A stretch of 64,000 nt of DNA, from assembly GCF_900110085.1 (NCBI RefSeq), contig NZ_FOCK01000002.1, forward strand, positions 124,001 to 188,000. The letters are read 5' to 3'. Positions 42,442 to 52,801 of the stretch are shown one piece after another. Under the pieces are notes generated by a model, which made no database searches, was not told where the DNA came from, and saw only the letters and a program-made list of their open reading frames with translations. The translations under genes were made by a program, and so were the position numbers. Source of the DNA: Prevotella sp. ne3005 (GTDB taxonomy: Bacteria; Bacteroidota; Bacteroidia; Bacteroidales; Bacteroidaceae). Position 1 is the stretch's first letter, and the number at the start of each line of letters is the position of its first letter.

Positions 42442-42512
42442 AGAAGATTTTCCCATACGCACAAGTGAAAAACCCTAAACATGGGTGGGGTTTTCCCTAA
42501 ACCTCTATCATA

Positions 42513-42554
42513 CAAGAAGAGGATATGCCTATGGTTGGGCATACCCTCTTCTTG
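42513..42554 (-). terminator. Hairpin after nqrF
   Basis: A 16-bp stem with one mismatch (CAAGAAGAGG-A-TATGCC / GGCATA-C-CCTCTTCTTG) and an 8-base loop, 19 bases after the nqrF stop. No T-run follows on the minus strand, so it may also protect the 3' end. Confidence 0.7.
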
Positions 42555-42572
42555 GATAAGTTCGAAACGCTT

Positions 42573-43841
42573 TTATCCTCCGAAGTTGTCGTACATGATG
42601 CTCTCCGGATCGACGCCGAGAGAGTCGAGCATGGAGACGACGGCCTTCGACATGGGGCCAGGACCACACATGTAGTATTCGATATCCTCGGGAGCATCGT
42701 GGTCCTTCAGATAGGTGTTGAGCATCACCTGATGGACGAAGCCCGGAGTGTACTTCACGCCAGCAGCATCGGCTGCGGGGTCTGGACGGTCGAGGGCCAG
42801 GTGGAAGTGGAAGTTGGGATACTCCTTCTCCAAGCCCAGGAAGTCGTCGAGATAGAACACCTCGTTGAGCGCGCGGGCACCATAGAAGTAGTGCATCTCG
42901 CGATCCTTGGTGTGCAGCGTCTTGGTCATGTGCATGATCTGTGCGCGGAGCGGAGCCATACCGGCACCACCACCAACCCAGATCATCTCCTTCTTCGAGT
43001 CGAAGTGTGGGTGGAAGTCGCCGAAAGGACCACTCATGATCACCTTGTCGCCAGGTTTCAGCGAGAAGATGTAAGACGAGGCGATACCGGGGTTGACCTC
43101 CATGAAGCCACTCTTGTCGGCCTTGAACGGCGGGGTGGCGATACGAACGGTGAGCATGAACACATCACCCTCGGCAGGATAGTTGGCCATCGAGTAAGCA
43201 CGAATGGTGGGTTCGGGGTTCTTACACTTCAACGGGAAGAGTCCGAACTTCTCCCATGAAGGCAGATACTCGTCACCAATGAGCGACTTGTCGAAGTCCT
43301 TGTCGTAGTCGATGCAGTCGAAGGCAGGAATCTTGATCTGTGCATACGATCCGGGCAGGAAGTCCATGTGCTCGCCAGCAGGCAGCTGCACCTTGAACTC
43401 CTTGATGAAGGTTGCCACGTTCTTGTTGGAGATGACGGTACACTCGTACTCCTTCACGCCGAGGATTGACTCGTCGACATGGATCTTGAGGTCGCCCTTC
43501 ACCTTGCACTGACAACCCAGACGCCAGTGGTCTTTGATCTGCTTACGGGTGAAGTGAGGCTTCTCAGAGTCGAGGATCTCGCCCCCACCCTCAAGTACCT
43601 GTACCTTACACTGTCCGCAGCTGGCCTTACCACCACAGGCAGAAGGCAGGAAAATGCCATTCTGGTTGAGCGTAGCCATCAGGTTGTTACCCTGAGGCAC
43701 GTTGAGCACCCTGTCACCATTAACTGTAATATTCACGTTTCCTGAGGGCGACAGGTATTTCTTTGCCACCAACAGGATAATCACCAGCAAGATGATTACC
43801 AGGAGGAAAACTCCTATGCTATATGCTATAAACTGAGCCAT
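42573..43841 (-). CDS. nqrF: NQR subunit F (NADH dehydrogenase, 2Fe-2S/FAD)
   Basis: Entry subunit of the Na+-translocating NADH:quinone oxidoreductase. N-terminal membrane helix, a 2Fe-2S domain ([11 protein letters not shown], then GCQC), a FAD domain (RAYSMANYP) and an NADH domain ([14 protein letters not shown]), 422 residues. Last gene of nqrA-F. Confidence 0.97.
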   Translation of the reverse strand: MAQFIAYSIGVFLLVIILLVIILLVAKKYLSPSGNVNITVNGDRVLNVPQGNNLMATLNQNGIFLPSACGGKASCGQCKVQVLEGGGEILDSEKPHFTRKQIKDHWRLGCQCKVKGDLKIHVDESILGVKEYECTVISNKNVATFIKEFKVQLPAGEHMDFLPGSYAQIKIPAFDCIDYDKDFDKSLIGDEYLPSWEKFGLFPLKCKNPEPTIRAYSMANYPAEGDVFMLTVRIATPPFKADKSGFMEVNPGIASSYIFSLKPGDKVIMSGPFGDFHPHFDSKKEMIWVGGGAGMAPLRAQIMHMTKTLHTKDREMHYFYGARALNEVFYLDDFLGLEKEYPNFHFHLALDRPDPAADAAGVKYTPGFVHQVMLNTYLKDHDAPEDIEYYMCGPGPMSKAVVSMLDSLGVDPESIMYDNFGG

Positions 43842-43875
43842 ATTTTTACTTTTTTACCTTTTTACTTTTTTACCT
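43842..43875 (-). repeat. GTAAAAA-type low-complexity spacer
   Basis: The nqrE-nqrF gap is almost wholly AAAGGTAAAAAAGTAAAAAG-like on the coding strand and ends at the nqrF ATG. Confidence 0.7.
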
Positions 43876-44502
43876 TTATATGTTCAGTCCAGAGAAACAC
43901 ATCATCGCCATAGCCATGAGGCCTACAGTGATAAACACGATACCGAGGCCCTGCAGGGGCTTGGGTACATCCGAATACTGCATCTTCTCGCGGATGGCAC
44001 CCATAGCCACGATGGCCAGTGCCCAACCGATACCAGAGCCGAAGCCATAGACGACGGCATCGAAGATAGAGGTGATGGCCTGCGAGTTGCTGGGATCCAT
44101 GAGGATGCGCTGCTGCATGAAGAGCGAAGCACCCATGATGGCGCAGTTAACGGCAATCAGCGGCAGGAAGATACCGAGGGCGGCATAGAGCGAGGGCGAG
44201 TACTTCTCGACCGTCATCTCCACCAGCTGCACCATACCGGCAATCACAGCGATAAAGAGGATAAACGACAGGTAGCTGAGGTCGACACCCTCTACAAGGC
44301 AATCAGGACCCAGCACCTTGGTCTGCAACAGATAGTTAACGGGAACGGTCACCGTGAGCACGAAGGTCACAGCAAGTCCGAGGCCCAATGAGGTCTTCAC
44401 CGTCTTCGACACAGCAAGGTAGGAACACATGCCGAGGAAGAAGGCGAAAATCATATTGTCGACAAAAATCGACCTAAACAGTAATGATATTGCGTGTTCC
44501 AT
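43876..44502 (-). CDS. nqrE: NQR subunit E
   Basis: A 208-residue polytopic subunit starting [20 protein letters not shown], with conserved [10 protein letters not shown] and [17 protein letters not shown]. With NqrD it forms the sodium- and iron-sulphur-bearing core. It starts 3 bases after nqrD. Confidence 0.97.
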   Translation of the reverse strand: MEHAISLLFRSIFVDNMIFAFFLGMCSYLAVSKTVKTSLGLGLAVTFVLTVTVPVNYLLQTKVLGPDCLVEGVDLSYLSFILFIAVIAGMVQLVEMTVEKYSPSLYAALGIFLPLIAVNCAIMGASLFMQQRILMDPSNSQAITSIFDAVVYGFGSGIGWALAIVAMGAIREKMQYSDVPKPLQGLGIVFITVGLMAMAMMCFSGLNI

Positions 44503-44505
44503 AAC

Positions 44506-45129
44506 TTACTTCTCCTTATAAAAATATGCACGATGTACCCAAATCACACAACCCACGAGAATCAGCGCCATGGCTGGCATCGTCATCATACCGTTGTTCA
44601 CATAGCCGAAGTCATAGCAGGCATCAGGAATGATCTGGAAGCCCAGCAGTGAGCCGCGGCCCAGCAGTTCACGAACAGCACCTACGATAACCAGGATCAT
44701 AGCATAGCCAAGACCATTGCCCACACCGTCGAGGAACGAGGGCCAGGGCTTGTTCTGCATGGCAAACGCCTCGAGGCGGCCCATCAGGATACAGTTGGTA
44801 ATGATCAGACCTACATACACAGAGAGCTGAACGCTCACGTCGTAGGCGAAAGCTTTCAGAATCTGAGACACGATGGTTACGAGAGCAGCCACAACCACCA
44901 GCTGCACCACGATACGGATGCGGTTAGGAATGGTGTTGCGGATGATAGAGATAATCACATTCGCAAAGGCGGTGATGACCGTCACAGCGAGACCCATCAC
45001 GATGGCAGGCTTCAACTGCGAAGTCACAGCCAATGCCGAGCAGATACCCAGTACCTGGCCCAGGATGGGATGGTCGAGGTTCAACGGATTGGTAAAAACC
45101 TCCTTATTTTGTTTACTGAATAATGCCAT
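44506..45129 (-). CDS. nqrD: NQR subunit D
   Basis: A 207-residue polytopic subunit with NPILGQVLGICSALAVT-like start (HPILGQVLGICSALAV), NCILMGRLEAFA and DGVGNGLGY. Homologous to NqrE with opposite topology. Three bases separate it from nqrC and nqrE. Confidence 0.97.
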   Translation of the reverse strand: MALFSKQNKEVFTNPLNLDHPILGQVLGICSALAVTSQLKPAIVMGLAVTVITAFANVIISIIRNTIPNRIRIVVQLVVVAALVTIVSQILKAFAYDVSVQLSVYVGLIITNCILMGRLEAFAMQNKPWPSFLDGVGNGLGYAMILVIVGAVRELLGRGSLLGFQIIPDACYDFGYVNNGMMTMPAMALILVGCVIWVHRAYFYKEK

Positions 45130-45132
45130 AGT

Positions 45133-45828
45133 TTACTCCTCCTCTGCTTTTGGTTCAACGACTGTAGAATCGGCAGGCTCTTTGGTGCACATCATCTTCA
45201 CAAAGAGTTCGACGGCATTCTTTCCTGCGTCCTTCAGACCAGCCTTGATCATATCATTCACACCATTAGAAGTCAGCGTGGCACCCGTCACGACATCAAC
45301 CTGAGTCGTAGGATCCTCCACTTTCTTCACAATAGAGATAGCCACATCCTGAGTGCCATCGACGAAGACCTTCTTGCCGATGAATTTCTCCTGCCATTCC
45401 TGAGAGTCCTTGATCTCGGCTCCCAAACCGGCAGTCTCACTTTCATGGTTGAAGTAAGCACCATAGACGGTAGGTGTCTCATCGCCATGGATAGACATGT
45501 AACCACTGATGCCGCCCCAGAGTCCCATACCCTTCAGAGCAACCACGAGGATATCCTCACCGTCGATCTCGCACAGGTAGTATTTCTGTCCGTCCTTCTC
45601 GCCTTCTTCCTTCACTACCTCAGCGTATTTGGCTTCTGCCTCAGCACCATCGAGGTCGCGGATGTTCAGCGAGTAGAGTATCTGTTTCTTCACATCGAGG
45701 GCCACATTAGCATCCTGCATAGGCTTTAAGGCCTGATAGACGAATGCTAACAGGAAGGCCACAATGACCACGAGTATCGCGCTATATATAATAATGTACG
45801 CGTTAGAATTTGTATTTAGCTTGCTCAT
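45133..45828 (-). CDS. nqrC: NQR subunit C (FMN-carrying)
   Basis: One N-terminal membrane helix, then a periplasmic domain with TGATLTSNGV, where the second Thr is the covalent FMN site added by ApbE. ATG 45828 (MSKLNTNSN) is chosen; an in-frame TTG upstream lies in an ATTGAA tract (45829-45858). Confidence 0.96.
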   Translation of the reverse strand: MSKLNTNSNAYIIIYSAILVVIVAFLLAFVYQALKPMQDANVALDVKKQILYSLNIRDLDGAEAEAKYAEVVKEEGEKDGQKYYLCEIDGEDILVVALKGMGLWGGISGYMSIHGDETPTVYGAYFNHESETAGLGAEIKDSQEWQEKFIGKKVFVDGTQDVAISIVKKVEDPTTQVDVVTGATLTSNGVNDMIKAGLKDAGKNAVELFVKMMCTKEPADSTVVEPKAEEE

Positions 45829-45858
45829 AATTTTCAATTTTCAATTATCAATTTTCAA

Positions 45859-47016
45859 TTAAGAGTTGCCTCTTCTCTTTAAACGTTTCGAGATATTGCG
45901 CTCAACGATGAAGTGGTCGATCGTAGGCGCGAACATGTTACCAAAGAAGATGGCGAGCATCATACCCTCAGGATAGCCGGCATTCATCACACGGATGATG
46001 ATGGCCATCGCACCAATCAGGAATCCATAGATAAACTGTCCGGTGGTTGTGCGGCATGAGGTGACAGGGTCGGTAGCCATGAACACGGCACCGAAGGCAA
46101 AACCACCCAGCACAAAGTGATGCCACCAGGTCATCGACTGGCCCGTCTGCTCAAAGATGATAGCCATCAAGGTACCACCCACGAATACGCTGAGCATGGT
46201 GCGCCAAGAGGCAATGCCCATCCACAGCAGGAGAACGGCACCGATGGCGATGGCTATGACGGAGGTCTCACCGATAGAGCCAGGGATAAAACCACAAATC
46301 ATGTCGCATATAGAAGCGTCGGGGTTGACACCCTGAGCCATCTGTCCGAGCGGTGTGGCTGCGGTGAATCCGTCGGGCAGGTCGTTACCCAGTCCGAAGA
46401 TAGAGCTCTGGGCCACCCAAACGGTATCACCCGTCATCTTCGACGGATAGGCGAAGAAGAGGAACATACGTGCGGCAATGGCAGGATTGAAGATGTTCAT
46501 ACCCGTGCCACCGAAGATCTCCTTACAGAAGATGACGCTGAAGGCGCAAGCCAGAGCCAGCATCCACAGCGGACAGCCGATAGGAATAATCAACGGGATA
46601 ATGATACCTGAAACGAGGTAACCCTCCTGGATCTCCTCACCCTTCCACTGGGCCCAGGCAAACTCAATACCCAGACCTACAATGTAGCTCACCAGAATCT
46701 TTGGCAGTACAGCGAGGAAACCATAGCAGAAGATCTCGCAGAATGAGGCAGAAGCCAGCGTTCCTGCAGCGAGATAGTTCTGATATCCGATATTGTACAT
46801 ACCGAACAGCATGGCAGGCATCAGGGCGATGACCACCATACTCATAATGCGCTTCGAGTCGATGGCGTCGTGAATATTGACACCCGACTTGGAAGTATCG
46901 TTAGGCACAAGCGCAAACGTCTCAAAACCGTCGAAGACACTGCGGAAAGCATGCAGTTTGCCGCCCTCTTCGAAGCTTGGCCTCATCTTGTTAAATAAGT
47001 TTCTTATAGCACTCAT
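45859..47016 (-). CDS. nqrB: NQR subunit B (FMN-carrying)
   Basis: Polytopic subunit of about 385 residues that binds quinone and covalent FMN. The FMN site is in DGFTAATPLGQ, a variant of the SGAT motif. The start at 47016 (MSAIRNLFNKMRPSFEEGGK) matches family N-termini; an ATG four codons upstream would overlap nqrA by 8 bases. Confidence 0.96.
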   Translation of the reverse strand: MSAIRNLFNKMRPSFEEGGKLHAFRSVFDGFETFALVPNDTSKSGVNIHDAIDSKRIMSMVVIALMPAMLFGMYNIGYQNYLAAGTLASASFCEIFCYGFLAVLPKILVSYIVGLGIEFAWAQWKGEEIQEGYLVSGIIIPLIIPIGCPLWMLALACAFSVIFCKEIFGGTGMNIFNPAIAARMFLFFAYPSKMTGDTVWVAQSSIFGLGNDLPDGFTAATPLGQMAQGVNPDASICDMICGFIPGSIGETSVIAIAIGAVLLLWMGIASWRTMLSVFVGGTLMAIIFEQTGQSMTWWHHFVLGGFAFGAVFMATDPVTSCRTTTGQFIYGFLIGAMAIIIRVMNAGYPEGMMLAIFFGNMFAPTIDHFIVERNISKRLKRRGNS

Positions 47017-47020
47017 GTCT

Positions 47021-48364
47021 TTATGCATTTTCTTTACGTAAAATGTTCAGTCCTTCACGCACAATGCGCTGCAACTCTAATTTAGAGCTATCCACAAACT
47101 CGGCCAACGCAAAGTCCTCAGGACTCACCTCATAAATGCCCAGCGCCTCCTGACGGTCGATATCGCCAGAGATGATCGCCTTGATGAGGTATTCACCGTA
47201 GATATCCATCGGCAGCACCTTGTCGTACTCACCGCTCATGATCATGTGGCGCTCACCACCCTTTACACGGGCATCGAGGGCATACGATTTCTTGCCACAG
47301 AGCCAAGAGAAGTAGCTGCGACTGACAGAGAACTGCTTGAAACGAGGCAGAATCCAGCCCAGCGTCTCGTCGGCATCGTCACCCTCAGGGATCACGGTAA
47401 TCTCAGAGGTGTGGGCTCCCAGGAAGCCTTCCTTGGTGGTGGGCTTGCCTGTCAGCACATTACCATTGATAATGCGGACACTCTTCTGCGCGTCGTAGCT
47501 GTTGGAGAGCAATGTAGAGAGCTCTTCGCCAACAAGCATATCAACATGGGCAGGGCTCTTGATCTCACTACCACAAAGGGCTACCGTACGCTTCAGGTCA
47601 ACCTTACCGGTATTAAAGAGGCGTCCGATGAAAAGCACCACCGTTGGGTCGCCGACAGTCCATACCACCTCACCCTTGTTGACCGGATCAAGATGGTTCA
47701 CCTGCACACCCACATTGCCAGCAGGGCACTTGCCTTCGAAAACGGTCACCTCAACATCCTTCGCGCCTTCGAGTTTGGAACCAACGCCTACACCCAGATA
47801 GGTCTTTGCAATCTTAGAGAGTGCCGTCAGACCCGTCTGGAAGTCCTGCTCCTGACCCGTCACCTCGTACTCGAAGTCACAAGCCAGCGGTTTGTCTCTC
47901 AGGGCGGAAACAAAGATGGCCTTAGGCATCACCGTCGGATTCGTCGACACAGCATAGGGCAGCTGGTTGATGTAGCCGAAGATGCCAGCCTCGAGAAGCG
48001 CGTCAATGACAGCCTTACCGTCGAGTTTGGAAACATCCTTTTTGCCGAAATCCACATAACTCTGCTGGGCATCGGCATCAACCTTCACACAGAGTACTTT
48101 CCTACGTTCACCACGCACCACGGCACTTACTGTACCGCTGACAGGCGAGGCAAACTTCACTTCGGGATACTGTTTGTTGACAAACAGCGCATCCCCGGCC
48201 TTGACAGCATCGCCTTCTTTGACAACGACCTTCGGAGTAACACCCTCGAAGTCATCCGGCACCAGTGCATACTTGCCATTTGACTTCAACTGGATCTTCT
48301 TCTCCTCGGCTTTGCCCTGAAGGTTAATGTCTAAACCTTTGTGTAACTTAATTACATTTGCCAT
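47021..48364 (-). CDS. nqrA: NQR subunit A
   Basis: A 447-residue cytoplasmic subunit starting MANVIKLHKGLDINLQGKAE, with the barrel-sandwich segment EGDAVKAGDALFVNK. First gene of nqrA-F; promoter at 48402-48409. The whole complex couples NADH oxidation to sodium export and, with fumarate reductase, supports anaerobic energy gain. Confidence 0.97.
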   Translation of the reverse strand: MANVIKLHKGLDINLQGKAEEKKIQLKSNGKYALVPDDFEGVTPKVVVKEGDAVKAGDALFVNKQYPEVKFASPVSGTVSAVVRGERRKVLCVKVDADAQQSYVDFGKKDVSKLDGKAVIDALLEAGIFGYINQLPYAVSTNPTVMPKAIFVSALRDKPLACDFEYEVTGQEQDFQTGLTALSKIAKTYLGVGVGSKLEGAKDVEVTVFEGKCPAGNVGVQVNHLDPVNKGEVVWTVGDPTVVLFIGRLFNTGKVDLKRTVALCGSEIKSPAHVDMLVGEELSTLLSNSYDAQKSVRIINGNVLTGKPTTKEGFLGAHTSEITVIPEGDDADETLGWILPRFKQFSVSRSYFSWLCGKKSYALDARVKGGERHMIMSGEYDKVLPMDIYGEYLIKAIISGDIDRQEALGIYEVSPEDFALAEFVDSSKLELQRIVREGLNILRKENA

Positions 48365-48401
48365 TTATTGAGATATTAAGAATAGTTGCGCAAATCGATG
48401 G

Positions 48402-48409
48402 CAAAATTA
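48402..48409 (-). promoter_or_regulatory. -7 box of the nqr operon
   Basis: Minus-strand TAATTTTG about 38 bases before the nqrA ATG; TTTG stretches lie 16 and 22 bases upstream, neither ideal. Confidence 0.6.
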
Positions 48410-48473
48410 ATAAAAAATTAGTAGACAAAACCAAAATTTCGGAAAAAAATGCCGAAATACCAATAATTTGTAG

Positions 48474-48481
48474 TATTTTTG
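48474..48481 (+). promoter_or_regulatory. -7 box of the TamB-like gene
   Basis: TATTTTTG ends 4 bases before the GTG at 48486. If used, the transcript begins at or next to the start codon. Confidence 0.5.
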
Positions 48482-48485
48482 CCTC

Positions 48486-51400
48486 GTGAAGCTATTCAAA
48501 CGGTTCGTCAGCTGGACGATTTGGGGCATCATCGGTCTTAATCTGATGCTCATGGGAATCTCCCACATCCCCGCAGCGCAACGCCATATAGGCTCCTTTG
48601 TGGCCAGTATGGTAGAACGTGAATTGGGTACACGCGTCAAAGTGGGGCGCGTTGACCCAGGCTTCCTCAACCGTATCATTATCGAAGACCTCACCATCTG
48701 GGATCAGAATGAGAAAGAGATGGTTCGCGTGGCCCGTCTTTCCGCAAAGATCGACATCGGGCCATTGGTAACTGACGGAAAAATCTCCATTTCATCGGCA
48801 CAACTCTTTGGTGCCCACCTCTCACTTTATCGCCGAAACGCCCAGGCGAAGCCCAACTTTCAGTTTGTACTCGACTCTCTCGCCTCGAAGGATACTACGA
48901 GCCATACCCCACTCGACCTACGCATAAACACCCTGATCATGCGACATACCAATGTCAAATATGACCAGTTAGACGTGGCTCGTACAGACGGTAAGTTCAA
49001 TCCTGCCCATTTAGGCATCAGCGACCTCAGTGCCAACATCAGCCTACGCACCTTAACAGACGATTCACTCAACGTCAGCGTCAAACGTCTCGGTTTCATC
49101 GAGCAATCAGGCTTCACCCTCTCGCGCCTCGGCTTTCATCTCGAGGCAGGCCGTCAGCAGGCACGACTCTCACAATTCGACCTCGAGATGCCCAGCAGCC
49201 AGCTTCACATCGACACCCTGCAGGCTACCTACTTGCTCGACAAGAATGGCCTGAAGAAAGGTTCACTTACCTATCATGGGATTATTAACAACACAAGCGT
49301 AACTCCCTCAGACCTAAGATGTTTTGAGCCATCGCTAAAGAATTCGCAGAGACCTATCGTCCTTACTGCCGACTTCAGCGGTACAGACTCAGGGCTCAGT
49401 CTTAAACAGCTCATCGTCAGCACAGAACAGCGTGATATCGACATCCGTGCCAACGGATGGATTCAGAACTTCAGTCCACAAGCCTCTTGGCATCTGCAGC
49501 TCGACAACCTAACCTTTGCCGACACCAGTCTCGACTTCCTCACGAAGGCTATCCCCCAGTTACCGAAAGAACTTACCCGCATCGGCAGCCTCCAGATGAG
49601 CGGTATCTGTGACCGTTCGCCTCAAGGCTCTGGAACCTTGAAGACATCCATCCGCTCAGGTATTGGCAATGTCGACATACAGTTGGATATGAATGACAGT
49701 CAGGCTTTCAGCGGACAGGTAGAGACAGAGGGTATCAACCTGCGCCAATTGCTCGACAATTCCAAGTTAGGCAACTTAGCCACGAAACTGACCGTCAGCG
49801 GACAACTTCACGACAAGCAGAAGCCCGATGTTGCCATCGACGGCACCATCCACCATCTCGACTACGACGGCTACGCCTTCAATGACATCGCACTTGGCGG
49901 TCAGTATGCCCAAGGAGCCCTCACAGGCCATATCGCTGCTGAAGCAGCAAATATCAAGCTCTCCGACCAATGGGACGGCGTTACGATGGGAGGCTATCTC
50001 TTGGCCGATTTCACTGGCCACAACCTCAACGACCTCCAAGGCGAGGTGCACATCAGCAACTTCAGCCTTAGTGCCACCGAAAAGAAACCCGCCTATTACC
50101 TCGACCACCTCGACCTCTCCTCCAATTTTGATGAAGGCATCCACTTCCTCAAGCTGAATAGTGACTTTGCCGAAGCCGAGGTGAGCGGACAGTTCGACTA
50201 TGCCACGTTGCTGCAGAGCATCGTCAGTGCTTTAGGCTCGAAGCTTCCCACCCTGCCAGGACTACCGAAATACAGCCGACAGAGCAACAACAACTTCGCC
50301 CTACACCTTCTCGTCACTAAGACCGACTGGCTGCATCGCTTCCTCAACATCGATCTCGACTTGCCTAAGCCCGTCTTGCTCGAAGCACGCGTGAACGACA
50401 AGACCCACGAACTCTACCTCGACGGCCACATGCCCGCCTTCACCTACAACGGCACACGCTATGCCGATGGTATCATCCGTATCACCTCACCCGTCGACAC
50501 CATGAAGTGCGAGGCCAGCATCACCACTTTCACGGACAATGGTCATAACCTTGGTCTTAAACTGCTCGCAAACGCCAGTCAGAACAATCTCACCACCACC
50601 CTGCGCTGGGACAACCACTTCCCGGAAAAGCAGATGAGCGGTGAGTTCAACGCCATCATGCAGCTCTACCGTAACCTCGCTGACAAGCCCGAGGCTCATG
50701 TGCGCGTACAACCCTCACACATCATCCTTAATAACAGCACCTGGAACGTAGAGCCCTCCGACATCATCTACCACGACAGCTACCTACTCGTCGACCATTT
50801 CTCACTGCACCACAACCAGCAGCATATCATCATTGACGGCATCGCCTCGAAACATGAGAACGACTCACTCACCGTCGACCTCAACGAGGTGGAAGTAGGC
50901 TATATCCTCGACCTTGTCAACTTCCATAGCGTTGAGTTCAGCGGGAAGGCCACAGGGCGCGCCCATGCCTCGTCGCTACTGGGTAAGTTTGCTGCCAATG
51001 CCGACCTCCGCGTCGACGACTTCAAGTTCGAGCGCGGCCACATGGGTGTGCTACATGCGAAAGCCAATTGGAACCAGGAGCTCGAGCAGATAGACATCAA
51101 CGCCGTTGCTGATGACGGTCCAGACGCCAAGACCCTCATCAACGGCCATGTGTCACCCATCCATGAGAACATTGACCTCGCCATTGAGGCTCAAGGCACT
51201 GCCATCGCCTTCATGCACAACTTCACCAGCAGCTTCCTCACCAGCATCGATGGCCACGCCATTGGCAATGCCCGTGTAGCGGGTCCGCTTGACAACATCA
51301 ACCTCACAGGCCAGATCATCGTTACCGATGGCGAAGCTACCGTGACGCCACTCAACACCACCTACACGCTGAAAAACGATACTGTCGTGATGATTCCTGA

Positions 51401-52790
51401 TGATATCCAACTGCGCCATATGGCCCTCTACGACCGCGATGGTCACGAGGCATTCCTCTCTGGCGGCATCCATCACGAACATCTTACAAGCCTCACTTTC
51501 GACCTCGAAGTTGAAGCCGAGAACTTGCTGGGCTATGATTTCGGTGACTTCGGTGACAGCTCGTTCTATGGCACAGTCTATGCCTCGGGCAATGTCGATA
51601 TCCACGGACGTGACAACGATGTCACCATCAACTGCAACGTCACACCCCAACCCGGCTCTGTCTTCGTCTACAATGCTGCGAGTCCTGACGCCATCTCCAA
51701 GCAGGAGTTCATCGAGTGGGAATCGAGCACCACTGCCTCAGGCACTATTACGAAGACAGCTCCCGCCCGTGCCTCGGATACCGATATCTACATTAACTTC
51801 CTCATCAACGCCACGCCAGAGGCCACCGTGCGCCTGCTGATGGATGCAGCCACCAACGATTACATCACCCTTTACGGCGATGGCACCATCCGCGCTTCAT
51901 TCCACAACAAGGGTGCATTCAACATGTTTGGCACCTATACCATTGACCATGGAACCTATGGTATCACCATCCAGAACATCATCAAGAAGAATTTCACCTT
52001 TAACCCAGGCGGTACAATCATCTTTGGTGGCGATCCTTACGACGCGGCCCTCAACCTGCAGGCCGTCTATACCGTCAACGGTGTAAGCCTTTCCGACCTC
52101 AATATCGGCAACTCGTTCACCAACAATACTATTCGCGTGAACTGTCTGATGAATATTGGCGGCCAGCCAAATGCCCCACAAGTAGATTTTGACCTGGAAA
52201 TGCCCACCGTCAATGCCGACGAGCAGCAGATGGTGCGTTCTGTCATCAACGGTCAGCAAGAGATGAACCAGCAGGTGCTCTACCTTCTCGGCATCGGACG
52301 ATTCTATAATCAAGGTAACAACAACAGCAATAGTGAGCGCCCAGATCAGACATCACTGGCCATGCAGAGCTTCCTCTCTGGCACGCTCTCCACGCAGATC
52401 AACACCCTGCTGAGCCAGTTTATCAAGAACGACAACTGGAGCTTTGGCGCCAACATCTCCACAGGCAATGAAGGCTGGCACAATGCCGAGTATGAAGGCA
52501 TCATCAATGGTCGTATGCTTCATAACCGGCTACTCTTCAACGGACAGTTCGGCTATCGTGACAATGCCACCCAGGCCAATCCTTCATTTATTGGCGACTT
52601 CGATGTACAGTACCTGCTGTTGCCCAACGGTAATCTTGCACTGAAAGTCTACAACCAGACCAACGACCGTTACTTCACGAAGTCGAGCCTCAACACACAG
52701 GGCATCGGTCTCATCATGAAGAAAGACTTCGATGGTTTCGGTGATTTATTCTCTTCAAAGAAAAAGAAGAAAAAAAGAGAGAAGAAATAG
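48486..52790 (+). CDS. tamB: TamB-like translocation and assembly protein
   Basis: A 1434-residue protein: N-terminal membrane anchor (WTIWGIIGLNLMLMG), then a very long beta-helical periplasmic part with AsmA/TamB repeats (LGTRVKVGRVDPGFLNR), and a C-terminal DUF490/TamB domain (FNMFGTYTIDHGTYGI, NPGGTIIFGGDPYDA). TamB-like proteins bridge the two membranes and move phospholipids or help outer-membrane protein assembly. It starts with GTG; the next ATG would cut into the anchor. The product ends in a run of Lys. No TamA partner is adjacent. Confidence 0.93.
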   Translation: MKLFKRFVSWTIWGIIGLNLMLMGISHIPAAQRHIGSFVASMVERELGTRVKVGRVDPGFLNRIIIEDLTIWDQNEKEMVRVARLSAKIDIGPLVTDGKISISSAQLFGAHLSLYRRNAQAKPNFQFVLDSLASKDTTSHTPLDLRINTLIMRHTNVKYDQLDVARTDGKFNPAHLGISDLSANISLRTLTDDSLNVSVKRLGFIEQSGFTLSRLGFHLEAGRQQARLSQFDLEMPSSQLHIDTLQATYLLDKNGLKKGSLTYHGIINNTSVTPSDLRCFEPSLKNSQRPIVLTADFSGTDSGLSLKQLIVSTEQRDIDIRANGWIQNFSPQASWHLQLDNLTFADTSLDFLTKAIPQLPKELTRIGSLQMSGICDRSPQGSGTLKTSIRSGIGNVDIQLDMNDSQAFSGQVETEGINLRQLLDNSKLGNLATKLTVSGQLHDKQKPDVAIDGTIHHLDYDGYAFNDIALGGQYAQGALTGHIAAEAANIKLSDQWDGVTMGGYLLADFTGHNLNDLQGEVHISNFSLSATEKKPAYYLDHLDLSSNFDEGIHFLKLNSDFAEAEVSGQFDYATLLQSIVSALGSKLPTLPGLPKYSRQSNNNFALHLLVTKTDWLHRFLNIDLDLPKPVLLEARVNDKTHELYLDGHMPAFTYNGTRYADGIIRITSPVDTMKCEASITTFTDNGHNLGLKLLANASQNNLTTTLRWDNHFPEKQMSGEFNAIMQLYRNLADKPEAHVRVQPSHIILNNSTWNVEPSDIIYHDSYLLVDHFSLHHNQQHIIIDGIASKHENDSLTVDLNEVEVGYILDLVNFHSVEFSGKATGRAHASSLLGKFAANADLRVDDFKFERGHMGVLHAKANWNQELEQIDINAVADDGPDAKTLINGHVSPIHENIDLAIEAQGTAIAFMHNFTSSFLTSIDGHAIGNARVAGPLDNINLTGQIIVTDGEATVTPLNTTYTLKNDTVVMIPDDIQLRHMALYDRDGHEAFLSGGIHHEHLTSLTFDLEVEAENLLGYDFGDFGDSSFYGTVYASGNVDIHGRDNDVTINCNVTPQPGSVFVYNAASPDAISKQEFIEWESSTTASGTITKTAPARASDTDIYINFLINATPEATVRLLMDAATNDYITLYGDGTIRASFHNKGAFNMFGTYTIDHGTYGITIQNIIKKNFTFNPGGTIIFGGDPYDAALNLQAVYTVNGVSLSDLNIGNSFTNNTIRVNCLMNIGGQPNAPQVDFDLEMPTVNADEQQMVRSVINGQQEMNQQVLYLLGIGRFYNQGNNNSNSERPDQTSLAMQSFLSGTLSTQINTLLSQFIKNDNWSFGANISTGNEGWHNAEYEGIINGRMLHNRLLFNGQFGYRDNATQANPSFIGDFDVQYLLLPNGNLALKVYNQTNDRYFTKSSLNTQGIGLIMKKDFDGFGDLFSSKKKKKKREKK

Positions 52791-52801
52791 TCCTTCTCTC
52801 C

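Noticed and set aside
30060..42500. Insertion sequence or integrase marking the island
   Set aside because: No transposase or recombinase motif was found in any frame of the island, so mobility is only suspected.
45859..47016. Defective FMN site in NqrB (TAAT in place of SGAT)
   Set aside because: The D-x2-(S/T)-(G/A)-A-(T/S) pattern used by the flavin transferase is still met, so it is probably functional.
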